Source: Desulfovirgula thermocuniculi DSM 16036
GTDB lineage: Bacteria > Bacillota > Desulfotomaculia > Desulfotomaculales > Desulfovirgulaceae
Direction of reading: 5' to 3'
DNA: 64,000 nucleotides
Assembly: GCF_000429345.1 (NCBI RefSeq)
Contig: NZ_AUBR01000009.1
Span: 1 to 64,000 of the forward strand
Below are positions 17,131 through 25,997 of the stretch, in pieces. A program made the translations under genes and the position numbers. Under the pieces are notes generated by a model. That model was given only the letters and a program-made list of their open reading frames with translations. It did no database searches and had not been told where the DNA came from. How positions within the stretch are numbered: the first letter of the stretch is position 1; each line of letters begins with the position of its first letter.

Positions 17131-17982
17131 CTATTTATTACCGGTAAGCCGGGGCAAGACTTCTTTAATGGTATTGGCCGGGATGGCAAAGCCTATGCCC
17201 TCGGCCTGCGCCGCCACCGCCGTGTTCATGCCGATAACTTCCCCCCGGAGGTTTAGGAGCGGCCCGCCGCTATTGCCGGGGTTGATGGCGGCGTCTGTCT
17301 GCAGCAGGTTCTTGTAGGTGCGGTTTTCCACCTGCACGGGGCGCCCCTTTGCGCTCACCACTCCCACCGTCACGGTGTGGTCGAGGCCGTAAGGGTTGCC
17401 AATGGCCACCACCCAGCTGCCCACCCTAATCTGATCCGAATCCCCCAGGCTCAGCACCGGAAGTTCACCGGCCACATCCACCTTTAGCACGGCCAGGTCC
17501 AGGTCGTAGTCATAGCCCACCACGCGCGCCGGCACCGGCCGCTCGTAGCCAATGATGGTTACCTCTACCCTCTGGGCCCCGTCAATTACGTGCTCGTTGG
17601 TTAAAATATACCCGTCCGGGCTGATAATAAAGCCGGAGCCGAGGCTGTGTTCTTCGCGCCTGATGGTCCGCGGCAGGCTAAAGGAGGGGTCGAAAAACCG
17701 CCGGAAGAAGGGGTCGCTTAAAAAAGGGTCAAAGGTTACCTCGTTAACCACCTTGTAAACGTCAATTTTTACCACCGCCGGCCCGGCCCTGTCCACAATG
17801 TCCGCCACCACGTCCTGCCCGAACACGGGCGGCGACTGCGCGTAAGCCGTCCGGGCGGCGGTCGCCCCGGACAAGCCCGCCGGAGCTAAAAATCCGGCCA
17901 GCAGTCCCCCGGCGGCAAAAAGCATCCCGCAGAGAAAGGAAAGCAACGCCACCGTCGCCAGCTTGCGCTTCCAGGTTCCCAT
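17131..17982 (-). CDS. HtrA/DegP-type trypsin-like serine protease without PDZ domain
   Basis: The 283-residue protein has an N-terminal signal anchor (about 8-38), a proline/alanine linker and a complete trypsin-like domain with His in TNEHVID, Asp in YDLDLAVLKVD and Ser in NPGNSGGPL. The usual C-terminal PDZ domain is absent; the protein stops about 40 residues after the active serine with no frame break visible. It should act outside the membrane in protein quality control. Transcription comes from the divergent region shared with the bifunctional nuclease gene. Confidence 0.92.
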   Translation of the reverse strand: MGTWKRKLATVALLSFLCGMLFAAGGLLAGFLAPAGLSGATAARTAYAQSPPVFGQDVVADIVDRAGPAVVKIDVYKVVNEVTFDPFLSDPFFRRFFDPSFSLPRTIRREEHSLGSGFIISPDGYILTNEHVIDGAQRVEVTIIGYERPVPARVVGYDYDLDLAVLKVDVAGELPVLSLGDSDQIRVGSWVVAIGNPYGLDHTVTVGVVSAKGRPVQVENRTYKNLLQTDAAINPGNSGGPLLNLRGEVIGMNTAVAAQAEGIGFAIPANTIKEVLPRLTGNK

Positions 17983-18139
17983 ACTCTTTCTCCCTCCCGG
18001 AAGTGTATTGGCCAGGATTACCGCTATGAAAAATTTTAAAGCCCTTTTGTTACAGGTGTGTGGGAAAAAGGTGAAAAACGTTCAAACCTAATTATACACC
18101 ACCCCACAAGGCACGAGCCCCGGTGAACGCCACAGGACG

Positions 18140-18168
18140 TTGTTAATCTAGCAAGATAGTGATAAAAT
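18140..18168 (+). promoter_or_regulatory. promoter of the bifunctional nuclease gene
   Basis: TTGTTA (18140-18145), 17 nt, TAAAAT (18163-18168), about 28 nt ahead of the start codon. The divergent region 17983-18139 should also hold the htrA promoter; a TATAAT on the minus strand near 18095 is the best candidate. Confidence 0.6.
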
Positions 18169-18195
18169 AACAGTAAGACCCGGGAGGTGGGAACA

Positions 18196-18660
18196 GTGAT
18201 CCGCGTGAATGTAAAGGGAATTGCCTATGATGTGATGGGCAATCCCATTATCCTCCTCACCGATCAGAAAGAAGAAAAGGTGCTGCCCATCTGGATAGGA
18301 TTGCTGGAAGCCCACTCCATAGCCGTAGCCCTCGGACAAATGAGCGTGCCACGTCCCCTGACCCACGATCTCTTTAAAAATGCCCTGGATACGCTGGGGG
18401 CCCGCATATCCCAGGTGGTCATTACCGATCTTAAGGACAACACTTTTTACGCCGAAGTGCACCTGGCGCTGCCCGAACAGGGAATAGTCCTGGACGCTAG
18501 GCCCAGCGATGCGGTGGCCCTGGCCCTGCGGGCGTCGGCTCCCGTCTACCTGGACGATAAGCTTACGGAGCACATGCTCTCCATAAAGGATCTCTTTGAC
18601 GAAGAGACAAAGGCCGAGCTGGAAAAAGCCCTCGAGGAATACAAAAAATCCCTTCACTAA
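18196..18660 (+). CDS. bifunctional nuclease family protein (DUF151)
   Basis: This 154-residue single-domain protein matches the DUF151/bifunctional nuclease family: VLPIWIGLLEAHSIAVALG near residue 35, PLTHDLFKNAL, and the signature ARPSDAVALALR near 105. Family members have been reported with DNase/RNase activity, but the cellular role in bacteria is unclear. GTG 18196 has a correctly spaced GGGAGG site; the earlier in-frame GTG lies inside that site. The gene is monocistronic, with its own promoter and terminator. Confidence 0.88.
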   Translation: MIRVNVKGIAYDVMGNPIILLTDQKEEKVLPIWIGLLEAHSIAVALGQMSVPRPLTHDLFKNALDTLGARISQVVITDLKDNTFYAEVHLALPEQGIVLDARPSDAVALALRASAPVYLDDKLTEHMLSIKDLFDEETKAELEKALEEYKKSLH

Positions 18661-18663
18661 AAA

Positions 18664-18697
18664 ATAAACCCTCCAGGCAGGAGGGTTTATTTTTTTG
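18664..18697 (+). terminator. intrinsic terminator after the bifunctional nuclease gene
   Basis: TAAACCCTCC (18665-18674) pairs with GGAGGGTTTA (18680-18689) around a 5-nt loop, followed by a run of seven T. Confidence 0.9.
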
Positions 18698-18750
18698 CCC
18701 CCGGTGCAAGCATAAGTCAGGGGGCGATCCTTTAAGCCGGAGGTGAAACC

Positions 18751-18966
18751 TTGAAACCGTACGTTCCGGGCGACAAGGGGTACAGGAGGCCGGAAACCAT
18801 TGCCGACCTGCACCGGCCTTCCGGGGCGCCGCAGGCCAGAGAGGTGAAATCCCAGAAGGCACAGCTCAAGAGCATCCACCGCCACGGCACGAGCAAGGGG
18901 CTCAAGGTGCCCATGGCCTATAAAATCGGGCTGAGGGAGCCAAAGGGCAGGGAGGACGACGGGTAA
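18751..18966 (+). CDS. small basic hypothetical protein
   Basis: This is a 71-residue hydrophilic, strongly basic protein (many Lys/Arg, no Cys), likely soluble and largely unstructured. The TTG start is supported by a well-placed GGAGGTG 5 nt upstream (18739-18745), the main reason to accept it. Its last 49 bp overlap the 3' end of pheA on the other strand. I recognise no family. Confidence 0.5.
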   Translation: MKPYVPGDKGYRRPETIADLHRPSGAPQAREVKSQKAQLKSIHRHGTSKGLKVPMAYKIGLREPKGREDDG

Positions 18967-19781
18967 GAGCCGAGCAGCCTGACCTCCGCGCGGGCCGAGA
19001 GGGCCTCCAGGGCCTCCCTGACCTTTTCATCCTGCCGGTGGCCTTCAAAGTCAATAAAGAACAGGTATTCTCCCAGCCGGCGGCGGGAAGGCCGCGATTC
19101 AATGCGCGTGAGGTTGATGCCCCGGCAGGCAAACTCACCCAGCGCCTCGTAAAGCGCTCCGGGGCGGTGGGGGAGGGAGAGGATGAGGGACGTTTTGGCG
19201 GGCAGGGCGTAGGGCCCCTCCTCCCTCCCCACCACCACAAAGCGGGTGGCGTTGTGAACAAAGTCGTTGATCCTTTCGGCCAGCACCGCCAGCCCGTATT
19301 TCCCTGCCGTTTCCAGGGGGCCGATGGCTGCCCAGGGGGCACCGGCAGAGGCCACCGCTTCCGCTGCCGCCGCCGTGCTGGCCGTCTCCACAAGCTCCGC
19401 CCCGGGCAGGTGGCGGGACAAAAATTCCCGGCACTGGGCCAGCGCCTGGGGGTGGGAGAGTACCCTGGTTACCTGCCCGAGCCCCACTCCTGGGGGAGCC
19501 AGGAGGCAGTGGGCAACCGGCAGCACCACCTCTCCGCAGAGGCGCAGGTCTTTGAAGCTGTGGGCCAGCAGGTCCTGCACCACCCCCACCGACCCCTCGC
19601 TGAAATTTTCCAGGGGCACGACCCCTTCGTCCACCCTCCCTTCCCCTACCGCCGCGAGGACTTCGTAAATGGAAGCCAGGGCCACCAGCTCCACCTCTCC
19701 CGCCAGCCGTTCCCGGTAGCGGCGGGCTGCCAGCTCCGAGAAAGTCCCGTTTGGCCCGAGGTACCCGACTTTCTTGGCCAC
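18918..19781 (-). CDS. pheA: prephenate dehydratase
   Basis: The 287-residue enzyme converts prephenate to phenylpyruvate. The catalytic domain (about 1-185) includes YLGPNGTFSELAA, the PLENFSEGSVG segment and the TRFVVVG catalytic motif. The C-terminal ACT domain (about 195-275, with RPGALYEALGEF and IESRPSRR) binds phenylalanine for feedback inhibition. It is monofunctional, with no chorismate mutase. GTG 19781 with GGGAGG is preferred over GTG 19808, which overlaps the aroF stop. It is co-transcribed with aroF behind a Phe T-box. Confidence 0.93.
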   Translation of the reverse strand: MAKKVGYLGPNGTFSELAARRYRERLAGEVELVALASIYEVLAAVGEGRVDEGVVPLENFSEGSVGVVQDLLAHSFKDLRLCGEVVLPVAHCLLAPPGVGLGQVTRVLSHPQALAQCREFLSRHLPGAELVETASTAAAAEAVASAGAPWAAIGPLETAGKYGLAVLAERINDFVHNATRFVVVGREEGPYALPAKTSLILSLPHRPGALYEALGEFACRGINLTRIESRPSRRRLGEYLFFIDFEGHRQDEKVREALEALSARAEVRLLGSYPSSSLPFGSLSPIL

Positions 19782-19804
19782 GGAAATCCTCCCCCCGCCG
19801 GGCC

Positions 19805-20818
19805 TCACGCCGCACGCCCCACGGCAGCGGCCACCGCCCGCAGCTCTTCCATGAGGTAAGAGAACTGCGCAAGGGTGAGGGACTGCGGTCCGTCGCAGAG
19901 GGCCCGGGCAGGGTCGGGGTGAACCTCTACGAGCAGGCCATCGGCCCCCGCCGCCACCGCCGCCCTGGCCATGGGAATCACCAGCCGGCGGTCCCCCGTG
20001 GCGTGACTCGGATCCACCACCACCGGCAGGTGGCTTAAGGACTTAACCAGGGGCACCGCGCTTAAGTCCAGGGTATTGCGGGTGGAATTTTCAAAAGTGC
20101 GGATGCCCCTCTCGCAGAGCACCACCTGCTCGTTCCCCTCGGCCATGATGTACTCGGCAGCCATCAGCCACTCCTCCACCGTAGCGGACATGCCGCGCTT
20201 CAAGAGCACCGGCTTGCCCGCGCGGCCCACTGCCTGCAGGAGGCGAAAATTCTGCATGTTGCGGGCTCCCACCTGCAGCATATCCACATACTGCACGGCC
20301 AGCTGCAGGCTGTACTCGTCCACCACCTCGCTGATGGTGGCCAGGCCGGTTTCCCGCGCCACCTCGGCCAGCAACTGCAGGCCCTTTTCCTTTAGGCCCT
20401 GGAAGCTGTACGGCGAGGTGCGGGGCTTAAAGGCACCGCCGCGCAGGATCAGTGCCCCGCTCCGGCAGATCAGCTGGGCAACGGCTGTAAGCTGTTCCCT
20501 GCTCTCCACGGCGCACGGGCCGGCCATGACCACCACCTGGTTGCCCCCAATTAGGGCCCTGCCCACCCGCACCACCGTATCCTCTTCCTTGGCCTCGCGG
20601 CTGGCCAGCTTGTAAGGGCGCCTGACCACCACCACCCTCTCCACGCCCGGCATTTTTTCCACCGCCAGGAGTTTAAACGCCTCCAGGTCCCCCGAAACGC
20701 TGATGACCACCCTCTCCGCCCCGTAGACGGGGTACACCAGGAAGCCGCGCGAAACCAGCTTCTCGCTCACCGCTTCCACCTGCTCCGCGGGAACCCCCTT
20801 TTTCATAACCACGAGCAC
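19805..20818 (-). CDS. aroF: 3-deoxy-7-phosphoheptulonate synthase (DAHP synthase, AroA-beta type)
   Basis: The 337-residue enzyme makes DAHP from phosphoenolpyruvate and erythrose 4-phosphate, the first shikimate step. An N-terminal ferredoxin-like regulatory domain (about 1-70) precedes the barrel with [22 protein letters not shown] and [15 protein letters not shown] 20818 follows a GGGGAGG site and gives the family N-terminus (LVVMKKG); the ORF upstream to 20917 lies inside the T-box terminator. It heads the aroF-pheA operon, so tRNA-Phe charging controls both entry into the pathway and the Phe branch. Confidence 0.95.
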   Translation of the reverse strand: MLVVMKKGVPAEQVEAVSEKLVSRGFLVYPVYGAERVVISVSGDLEAFKLLAVEKMPGVERVVVVRRPYKLASREAKEEDTVVRVGRALIGGNQVVVMAGPCAVESREQLTAVAQLICRSGALILRGGAFKPRTSPYSFQGLKEKGLQLLAEVARETGLATISEVVDEYSLQLAVQYVDMLQVGARNMQNFRLLQAVGRAGKPVLLKRGMSATVEEWLMAAEYIMAEGNEQVVLCERGIRTFENSTRNTLDLSAVPLVKSLSHLPVVVDPSHATGDRRLVIPMARAAVAAGADGLLVEVHPDPARALCDGPQSLTLAQFSYLMEELRAVAAAVGRAA

Positions 20819-20857
20819 GGAAACGCACCTCCCCAAGGGCAATCTCGGGTAAACATA

Positions 20858-20899
20858 AAAAGCCTGCAGCCTCCATCCCGGGGACGAAAGCTGCAGGCT
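20858..20899 (-). terminator. T-box terminator 2
   Basis: AGCCTGCAGC (20899-20890) pairs with GCTGCAGGCT (20870-20861), followed by TTTTATG. It lies 40 nt before the aroF start. Confidence 0.85.
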
Positions 20900-20978
20900 T
20901 CCGCGGTACCACCCCAATTGGCCGCGCCAAGGCGGGCCCTCTCGTTAAGGGTACGGGAAGATGTCCCCTCCGGCCATT

Positions 20979-21012
20979 AAAAAAGCTCCCCGCCCTAGGG
21001 ACGAGAAGCTTT
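20979..21012 (-). terminator. T-box terminator 1
   Basis: AAGCTTCTCGTCC and GGCGGGGAGCTT-type arms form a 13-bp stem with three G-U pairs, followed by six T (about 20984-20979). Its 5' arm contains the CGTCCCT that pairs with T-box 1 in the antiterminator. Confidence 0.8.
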
Positions 21013-21300
21013 ACGCTTTCCGCGTTACCACCCTACTTGGCCGCGCGGCAAGGCGCGGCCCACCTCGGCCAGGGTACGGGAAGGACCTTCCGATACCCCC
21101 TCCCTGCTAACGGCGGGAGATGCCGGCCCAGCCTACTTGCCCCGCCGCCCAAGCGGCGGGTTTCAGCCTGCTCCTCCGGGGAGAACTTCAACCGGTCATA
21201 CCCTAGGAGCGCTTCCAGTCGCCGGCGCCCCCTCCCTGGAGGGCTGTTTCCGGTCTACTTTTCCCCTTCACAGGATTTTGCGGTGTGCCTTTTGCGGTTA

Positions 21301-21329
21301 ATTATACACCAAAGGGGCGGGGATGGCAA
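21301..21329 (-). promoter_or_regulatory. promoter of the T-box/aroF/pheA operon
   Basis: On the minus strand TTGCCA (21329-21324), 17 nt, TATAAT (21306-21301); start near 21294. Confidence 0.75.
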
Positions 21330-21348
21330 GAGCGTTCCCGGCTACATT

Positions 21349-22554
21349 TTAGACAAATGCCTGCTTGACCCGCTCCAGGACCCGCTGCACTTTTGCGGCG
21401 GCGGCAGGGTCCTCCCGGCGCACCGACTCCCACGCTTCTTCCACCTCGCGCTCCAGCGGGGGCGGCAGGCTGCCCCACACCATGAGGTAGGAGGAAAGGC
21501 GCCGCTCCAGTTGCACGGCCAGGCGCTCGTGCAGCGGCTTCTCCAGGTAGCTGCGGATGGCTTGCAAAATGGCCGGCTTGTCTTCGGGGAGCCGTCCTTC
21601 TACCTCCCAGAGAAGGTTGGACATCTGGTCGCTGGCCAGGTAGGTACGGCAGTGCAGGTTTTCCACAAAAAGCCCTATTTCTTCCACTACCTCGTCTTCC
21701 GAGAGGAGCGCAAATTCGCCGGAGCGGACCTTTTCAAGGAGGGGTGTACCGGGGCGCGGCACGAGGGTGCGCAGGCGAATGAAGTGGGGGCCGATCTCGT
21801 TTAAAAGGCGGGCGGATTCCAGGGCGTGCTTTTCCGACCACCTCCTGCCGCCCAGGCCGGGCATGTAGTATTCGCTTAGTTCCATGCCCGCCTCAAGGGC
21901 CTTCCTGCCGGCCAAAAGATGCTCGGCAGCCGTGGTCCCTTTCTGCATGAACGCGAGCACCTCGTCGCACCCGGACTCCAGCCCTACGTGCAGGCGCACG
22001 AGGCCGGCATCCCGCAGGCGCCTTAAAACGTCCGGCGCCTTGCGGGCAAGGGTTTTGGAGCGAGCATAGGAAGTGACCCTCTCCACCGAGGGGAAGGTTC
22101 CCTTTAAGTGCTGCAAAACCTCTACCAGCCGGTCGGCAGGGTACTGGAGCGCGTTGGCATCCTGCAAAAAAACGGTTCTGGCCCCGGAGGCCAGCCAGCC
22201 GGCCACGTTGTAGAGGCTTTCCAAGCGGCGGCGGACAACCTCCGGTGCAGCGCCGCCTTCCCCGTACCGGTCCGGGTGACGGCGCACAAAGTAAGCCACC
22301 ACTTCCGCCGTGATGTTGCCCCGCAAGCCCAGGCGCCAGGAAGTCACCTTTAGGCCTTCCGCAAGGGCGGAAACGGTATCGATATCCCTTTTTATTTCCT
22401 CCACGGCGCGCAGGCCGTAGGCTTTGTTTTTGTACGTGGCGCAAAAAATACACCTGTTCCAGGGGCAGTTACGGGTAACGCGGAGCAGCAGGGAGCGGTC
22501 CCTGCCCTCGCTGGGCGGCCTGATGGGGCCCATCTCGTGATAGCCGGGGTTCAT
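21349..22554 (-). CDS. radical SAM protein of unknown substrate
   Basis: The 401-residue protein contains a CX4CX2C-type radical SAM motif (CPWNRCIFCATYK, about 31-43), followed by an Elp3/HemN-like barrel with GLESGCDEVL and YYMPGLGG. The C-terminal third is helical and charged. There is no B12-binding or TRAM domain. It is transcribed toward the T-box operon but stops before that promoter. The substrate cannot be assigned from context. Confidence 0.85.
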   Translation of the reverse strand: MNPGYHEMGPIRPPSEGRDRSLLLRVTRNCPWNRCIFCATYKNKAYGLRAVEEIKRDIDTVSALAEGLKVTSWRLGLRGNITAEVVAYFVRRHPDRYGEGGAAPEVVRRRLESLYNVAGWLASGARTVFLQDANALQYPADRLVEVLQHLKGTFPSVERVTSYARSKTLARKAPDVLRRLRDAGLVRLHVGLESGCDEVLAFMQKGTTAAEHLLAGRKALEAGMELSEYYMPGLGGRRWSEKHALESARLLNEIGPHFIRLRTLVPRPGTPLLEKVRSGEFALLSEDEVVEEIGLFVENLHCRTYLASDQMSNLLWEVEGRLPEDKPAILQAIRSYLEKPLHERLAVQLERRLSSYLMVWGSLPPPLEREVEEAWESVRREDPAAAAKVQRVLERVKQAFV

Positions 22555-22655
22555 TTTACACGCCTCCCACCGGAGGATTTTCAGCCCTTGCAGGATAAGG
22601 CAAGGTGCGGTACCGAACTCTGTGTAAAGTTAATTATAACTCCGGAGGCGATAAA

Positions 22656-23519
22656 ATGACCACCGTCCTGGGTGTATGTTGCTCGGCCCGCCACCCGGGT
22701 AACAGCGAGGTGCTTCTCCGGGAAGCCTTAAAAGGGGCCGGCGAAGGCGGGGCCGACGTGAAATTCCTCCGCCTCACCGACCTGCGCTTTGAGCCCTGCC
22801 GCGGCTGCCTGGCCTGCGTTTACAAGGGGAAGTGCGCCATTAAAAACGACGGCCTGCAAACGCTCCTGGAAAAAATCCTCTCCGCCGACGGCCTGATTGT
22901 CGCCGCCCCCACTTACCTCCTGGGCCCTGCGGGGGTGGTAAAGCTGGTCGCCGACCGCGCCTTAAACCTTGCCCCCCACCTGGAAACCCTCGCCGGGCGG
23001 ACCCGCGCAGGGGCCACCATCAGCGTGGCCGGAAATGCCCTTTGGAATCCCCTGGGCGTGGAGCTGCTTAACCTCTTCGTCCTGGCCTTCGGGTACGAGG
23101 TCATCGACTACCTCGAAGCCTACGCTCCCGGGCCCGGGGAGGTGCTCTTAAACCCGGAAAACGTGCGGGGCGCCCGCGAGCTGGGCCGCAGGGTGGCCCT
23201 GGCCCTGCAGGGCCGGGCACCGCGGCGCTCCCCCGCGCCGGATCAGTGCCCCCATTGCTACAGCCGCCTTTTCCGCTTTGCCGAGGGGGGCCGGGCCACC
23301 TGCGCGGTGTGCCTGACCACGGGAAAAGTGGAGCACCGCGGTGACGGGAGGCCTGCCTTTATACCGGACCCGCCCGGCCCCCACGGCCACTTCTGGTCGC
23401 CGGCGTACCGCCGCAAGCACCTTGCGGACTGGATCATCCCCACCCGCGACCGTTACCTGGCCAGGCGGGCGGAGATCAAGGAGTTGCTGGCCAGGCATCG
23501 GGAAGGGTGGCGCGGGTAG
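22656..23519 (+). CDS. iron-sulfur flavoprotein (NADPH-dependent FMN reductase family)
   Basis: The 287-residue protein has an N-terminal flavodoxin-like FMN domain (VLGVCCSARHPGNSEVLL) and the compact cysteine motif CRGCLACVYKGKC (about 47-59) of Isf-type flavoproteins, which bind one 4Fe-4S cluster and one FMN and move electrons from ferredoxin. Unusually, a zinc-ribbon-like segment follows (CPHC about 198, CAVC about 215) and a 70-residue tail. ATG 22656 has a GGAGG site; the ORF upstream to 22605 is not needed. Confidence 0.85.
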   Translation: MTTVLGVCCSARHPGNSEVLLREALKGAGEGGADVKFLRLTDLRFEPCRGCLACVYKGKCAIKNDGLQTLLEKILSADGLIVAAPTYLLGPAGVVKLVADRALNLAPHLETLAGRTRAGATISVAGNALWNPLGVELLNLFVLAFGYEVIDYLEAYAPGPGEVLLNPENVRGARELGRRVALALQGRAPRRSPAPDQCPHCYSRLFRFAEGGRATCAVCLTTGKVEHRGDGRPAFIPDPPGPHGHFWSPAYRRKHLADWIIPTRDRYLARRAEIKELLARHREGWRG

Positions 23520-23527
23520 CGTTTGCG

Positions 23528-23557
23528 GCGGGCGGCGGCCTTTTCGCCGCCGCCCGC
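23528..23557. terminator. GC hairpin between convergent genes
   Basis: GCGGGCGGCGGC (23528-23539) is exactly complementary to GCCGCCGCCCGC (23546-23557) around CTTTTC. There is no long T run, but its place between the Isf gene and dctP supports a transcription stop. Confidence 0.6.
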
Positions 23558-23572
23558 AAGGCTCATTTTCCC

Positions 23573-24622
23573 CTACTTTCTAACCAACTGCTGGCAGAGC
23601 TTGTGGAACTCCTCGTAAACCTTCTTTCCGGGCAGGCCTTTCTTTTCCATCTCGTCAATCCATTCCTGCTCAATGCCCTTTAAGGGAGCCATCCACTTTT
23701 CCTTTTCCTCGGGGGTGATGTAGCGGATCTTCATGCCCTTCTGCTCGAACTCTTTAATTAGCTTTTGTTCCTCCTGATCAAACACTTCGCCCGCGTGCTT
23801 GGAAGCTTCTTCGCCCGCCTGCAGGATGGCCTTCTGGACGTCTTCAGGCAGTTTCTTCCACGTGCCCTCGTTAATGACGTAGGCCACGGGGTAGCCGCCC
23901 AGGGCCAGGCCGTAAGTGTGGTACTTCTCCAGCTCGTCCACCTTATACTGCCTGGCACTGATGATATTCAGGATGTTCCCTTCCACCACGCCGCGCATGG
24001 TAGACTCGTAGATCTCCGGCGAGGGCACGACCACCGGCACAACCCCGTACCGCGCCGCTATCTTGTCAAACAGGCCCCCGGAAGTTTTTAGCTTTAGCCC
24101 CTTCAGGTCCTCGGGGGAGTTGATAGGCTTGTTTACCGTGCCTACGTTGTACTGCGGGAAGGTGTACATGAAGATGGGCCTGACGCCGTGCTTCTGGAAC
24201 TCCTCCATGAGAACCCCCTTGGCCAGCTTGTCGTAAACGGCGCTGCCCTCGCTGGCTTTGGTCCACTCGGGCAGGATCATCACCGTATTCAGGGGCAGCT
24301 GCCCGGCCAGGAAGGATGCCGGAGCAATGGCAATATCCACCACACCCTGGCTGGCCAGGTTAAGCTGGTCCTTGAGCTTGCCCAGCTGCTCGGCGGGGTA
24401 GTATTCTATCTTCACCCTGCCGCCGGTCAGCTTTTCTACCTGGTCAATGAAGAACTTGGCCAGGTCGCGGGAGGCAATGTGGGTTACAGGGTAGTAGTCG
24501 GACATCTTAAGGGTGAAGGTCTGCTGCTGTCCTCCCGGTCCCGTGGCGGCCTTTTGTCCGCCGCAGCCGGCCAGCACCCCGAGGACCAACACCAGACAAG
24601 CGAGAACGGCAAACCTCTTCAT
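23573..24622 (-). CDS. dctP: TRAP transporter substrate-binding lipoprotein (DctP family)
   Basis: The 349-residue protein has a lipoprotein signal peptide (cleavage before Cys in VLAGCGG, about residue 20) and the DctP fold, including TSGGLFDKIAARYG and the arginine/aspartate-type carboxylate site region around KLKTSGG. It captures a carboxylate-like solute outside the membrane for the DctQM permease encoded just upstream. ATG 24622 has an AAGGAG site. Gene order on this strand is iclR-dctQ-dctM-dctP. The solute is unknown. Confidence 0.93.
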   Translation of the reverse strand: MKRFAVLACLVLVLGVLAGCGGQKAATGPGGQQQTFTLKMSDYYPVTHIASRDLAKFFIDQVEKLTGGRVKIEYYPAEQLGKLKDQLNLASQGVVDIAIAPASFLAGQLPLNTVMILPEWTKASEGSAVYDKLAKGVLMEEFQKHGVRPIFMYTFPQYNVGTVNKPINSPEDLKGLKLKTSGGLFDKIAARYGVVPVVVPSPEIYESTMRGVVEGNILNIISARQYKVDELEKYHTYGLALGGYPVAYVINEGTWKKLPEDVQKAILQAGEEASKHAGEVFDQEEQKLIKEFEQKGMKIRYITPEEKEKWMAPLKGIEQEWIDEMEKKGLPGKKVYEEFHKLCQQLVRK

Positions 24623-24708
24623 TTCTCCTTACCCCCTTGGCGCAAAGTCTCTTTCCCGCCCTGCACGCCGCACGTTTACCTGCATCCGGCCATTTAGCTC
24701 CCACCCCC

Positions 24709-25996
24709 TTACTTCATGAACGAGGGCAGCCAGGTGGCGATGATGGGGAAAAGCCAGGAGGAGGCAGAGGGTCACAAACTCAAACATGAGCATGACCCCC
24801 GTTCCCCGGAACACCTGCTCCAGGGGAGCCTTGATGGTGGCGCTGACCACGTAGGCGTTCATCCCCACCGGCGGGGTCACCAAGCCGATTTCCGCCAGCT
24901 TGGTCACAATCACCCCGAACCAGATGGGGTCATAGCCCAAAGAGGTGACCAGTGGGAAGGTCAGCGGCAGGGTCAAGAGCAGGATGGCAATCTGGTCCAT
25001 GATGCAGCCCAGGATGAGGTAGAGCAAAACCACAAGGCCCATAATAAACCAGGTGGGAATATGCAGCGAGCTGATGAACATGATGGCCTTCTGGGTGGCC
25101 TGGGTGAGGGTAAAGAAGTAGCCGCAGATCATGGCGCCGATGATGATGGTGAAAATCATGGTGGTTATCTTGGCCGTCTGCAGGGCCGCGGCATAAAGGC
25201 CCTTCAGATCGAGGCGGCGGGTGGTGAGGGAGATGGCCGCCGCGCCGAAGGCCCCGATGGCTGCCGCTTCCGTGGGCGTACCTATGCCCGTGTACAGGGT
25301 GATGAGGACTACCGAAGCAAGGATAAGAAAGGCCCACAGCGGCCTTAAAGAGGCCATTTTCTCCCGGAAGCTATACGCCTGCCCTTTGGGCATAATCCCA
25401 GGCTTTAACCTGTTCCACAGGAGAATGCCTATGGAATAAATCAGCGCAGTCATGATACCCGGCAGGATGCCGGCAATGAGCAATTTGCCTATGGAGGTTT
25501 CGGTTACCAGCCCGTAGATGACCAGGGGGATGCTGGGAGGGATCATGATGGCCAGCGTCCCGGCCACGGTGACCACCCCGGCGGCCACCTCCAAGCCGTA
25601 ACCGGCGCGGCGCATTTCGGGCACGGCAATGGAGGACATGCAGGCGGCTGCCGCCGTGCTGGAGCCGGACATGGCGCCCATGCCTGCGGAGGCAACTACG
25701 GCGGCAATGGCCAGGCCACCCGGGGTCCGCCCGAGCCACTTCCGCGCCGCTTCGAAAACCTCCGGCACGATGTTGGCGCGGGAAATTATCTCGGCCATGA
25801 AAATGAACATGGGTACGGTGCTCAGGGCAAAGTTGGCCGCCGAGCGGTAGGGGGCATTGCTCAAGATGGAAGCCAGGGCATTCAGGCCCCCTTTGAGGTA
25901 AAGACCGACGACGCCGGAAACTCCCATGACAAAGCCCACGGGCATGCCCAAAAACAAGAGCAGGAGCATGAAGAGGAGTATGGCGGCGGCAAGCAC
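24709..25996 (-). CDS. dctM: TRAP transporter large permease (DctM), with a frameshift near the C-terminus
   Basis: This is the 12-segment DctM permease, driving sodium- or proton-coupled uptake with DctQ and DctP. GTG 25996, behind GGGAGGAAC, follows dctQ by one base. The main frame is hydrophobic and normal to about 24755, then turns polar (HHRHLAALVHEVRG) and runs on to 24629 toward dctP. In the neighbouring frame the DNA encodes FPIIATWLPSFMK and a stop at 24709, the usual DctM ending, and dropping one base in the GGGGAAAA run (24745-24752) gives 428 residues, the standard size. The gene is either mis-sequenced by one base or has a recently altered tail. Confidence 0.88.
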
Positions 25997-25997
25997 T

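Larger units (their letters stand above)
20819..21294 (-). promoter_or_regulatory. Phe T-box leader with one Stem I and two antiterminator/terminator modules
   Basis: The minus-strand RNA contains the T-box sequence twice: AGGGTGGTAACGCGG at 21034-21020 and GGGGTGGTACCGCGG at 20915-20901. One Stem I is visible upstream (about 21267-21178) with the AGTA bulge, and GAAG followed by TTC (21185-21183) in the specifier loop, reading Phe. Each T-box has its own partner: GTCCCT for the first, GTCCCC for the second, matching the base change in the T-box. The about 65 nt between the first terminator and the second T-box cannot hold another Stem I. Confidence 0.88.

Noticed and set aside
20916-21019. 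A second complete T-box including its own Stem I
   Set aside because: The interval holds only terminator 1 and a short Stem III-like part; no AGTA bulge or specifier loop.
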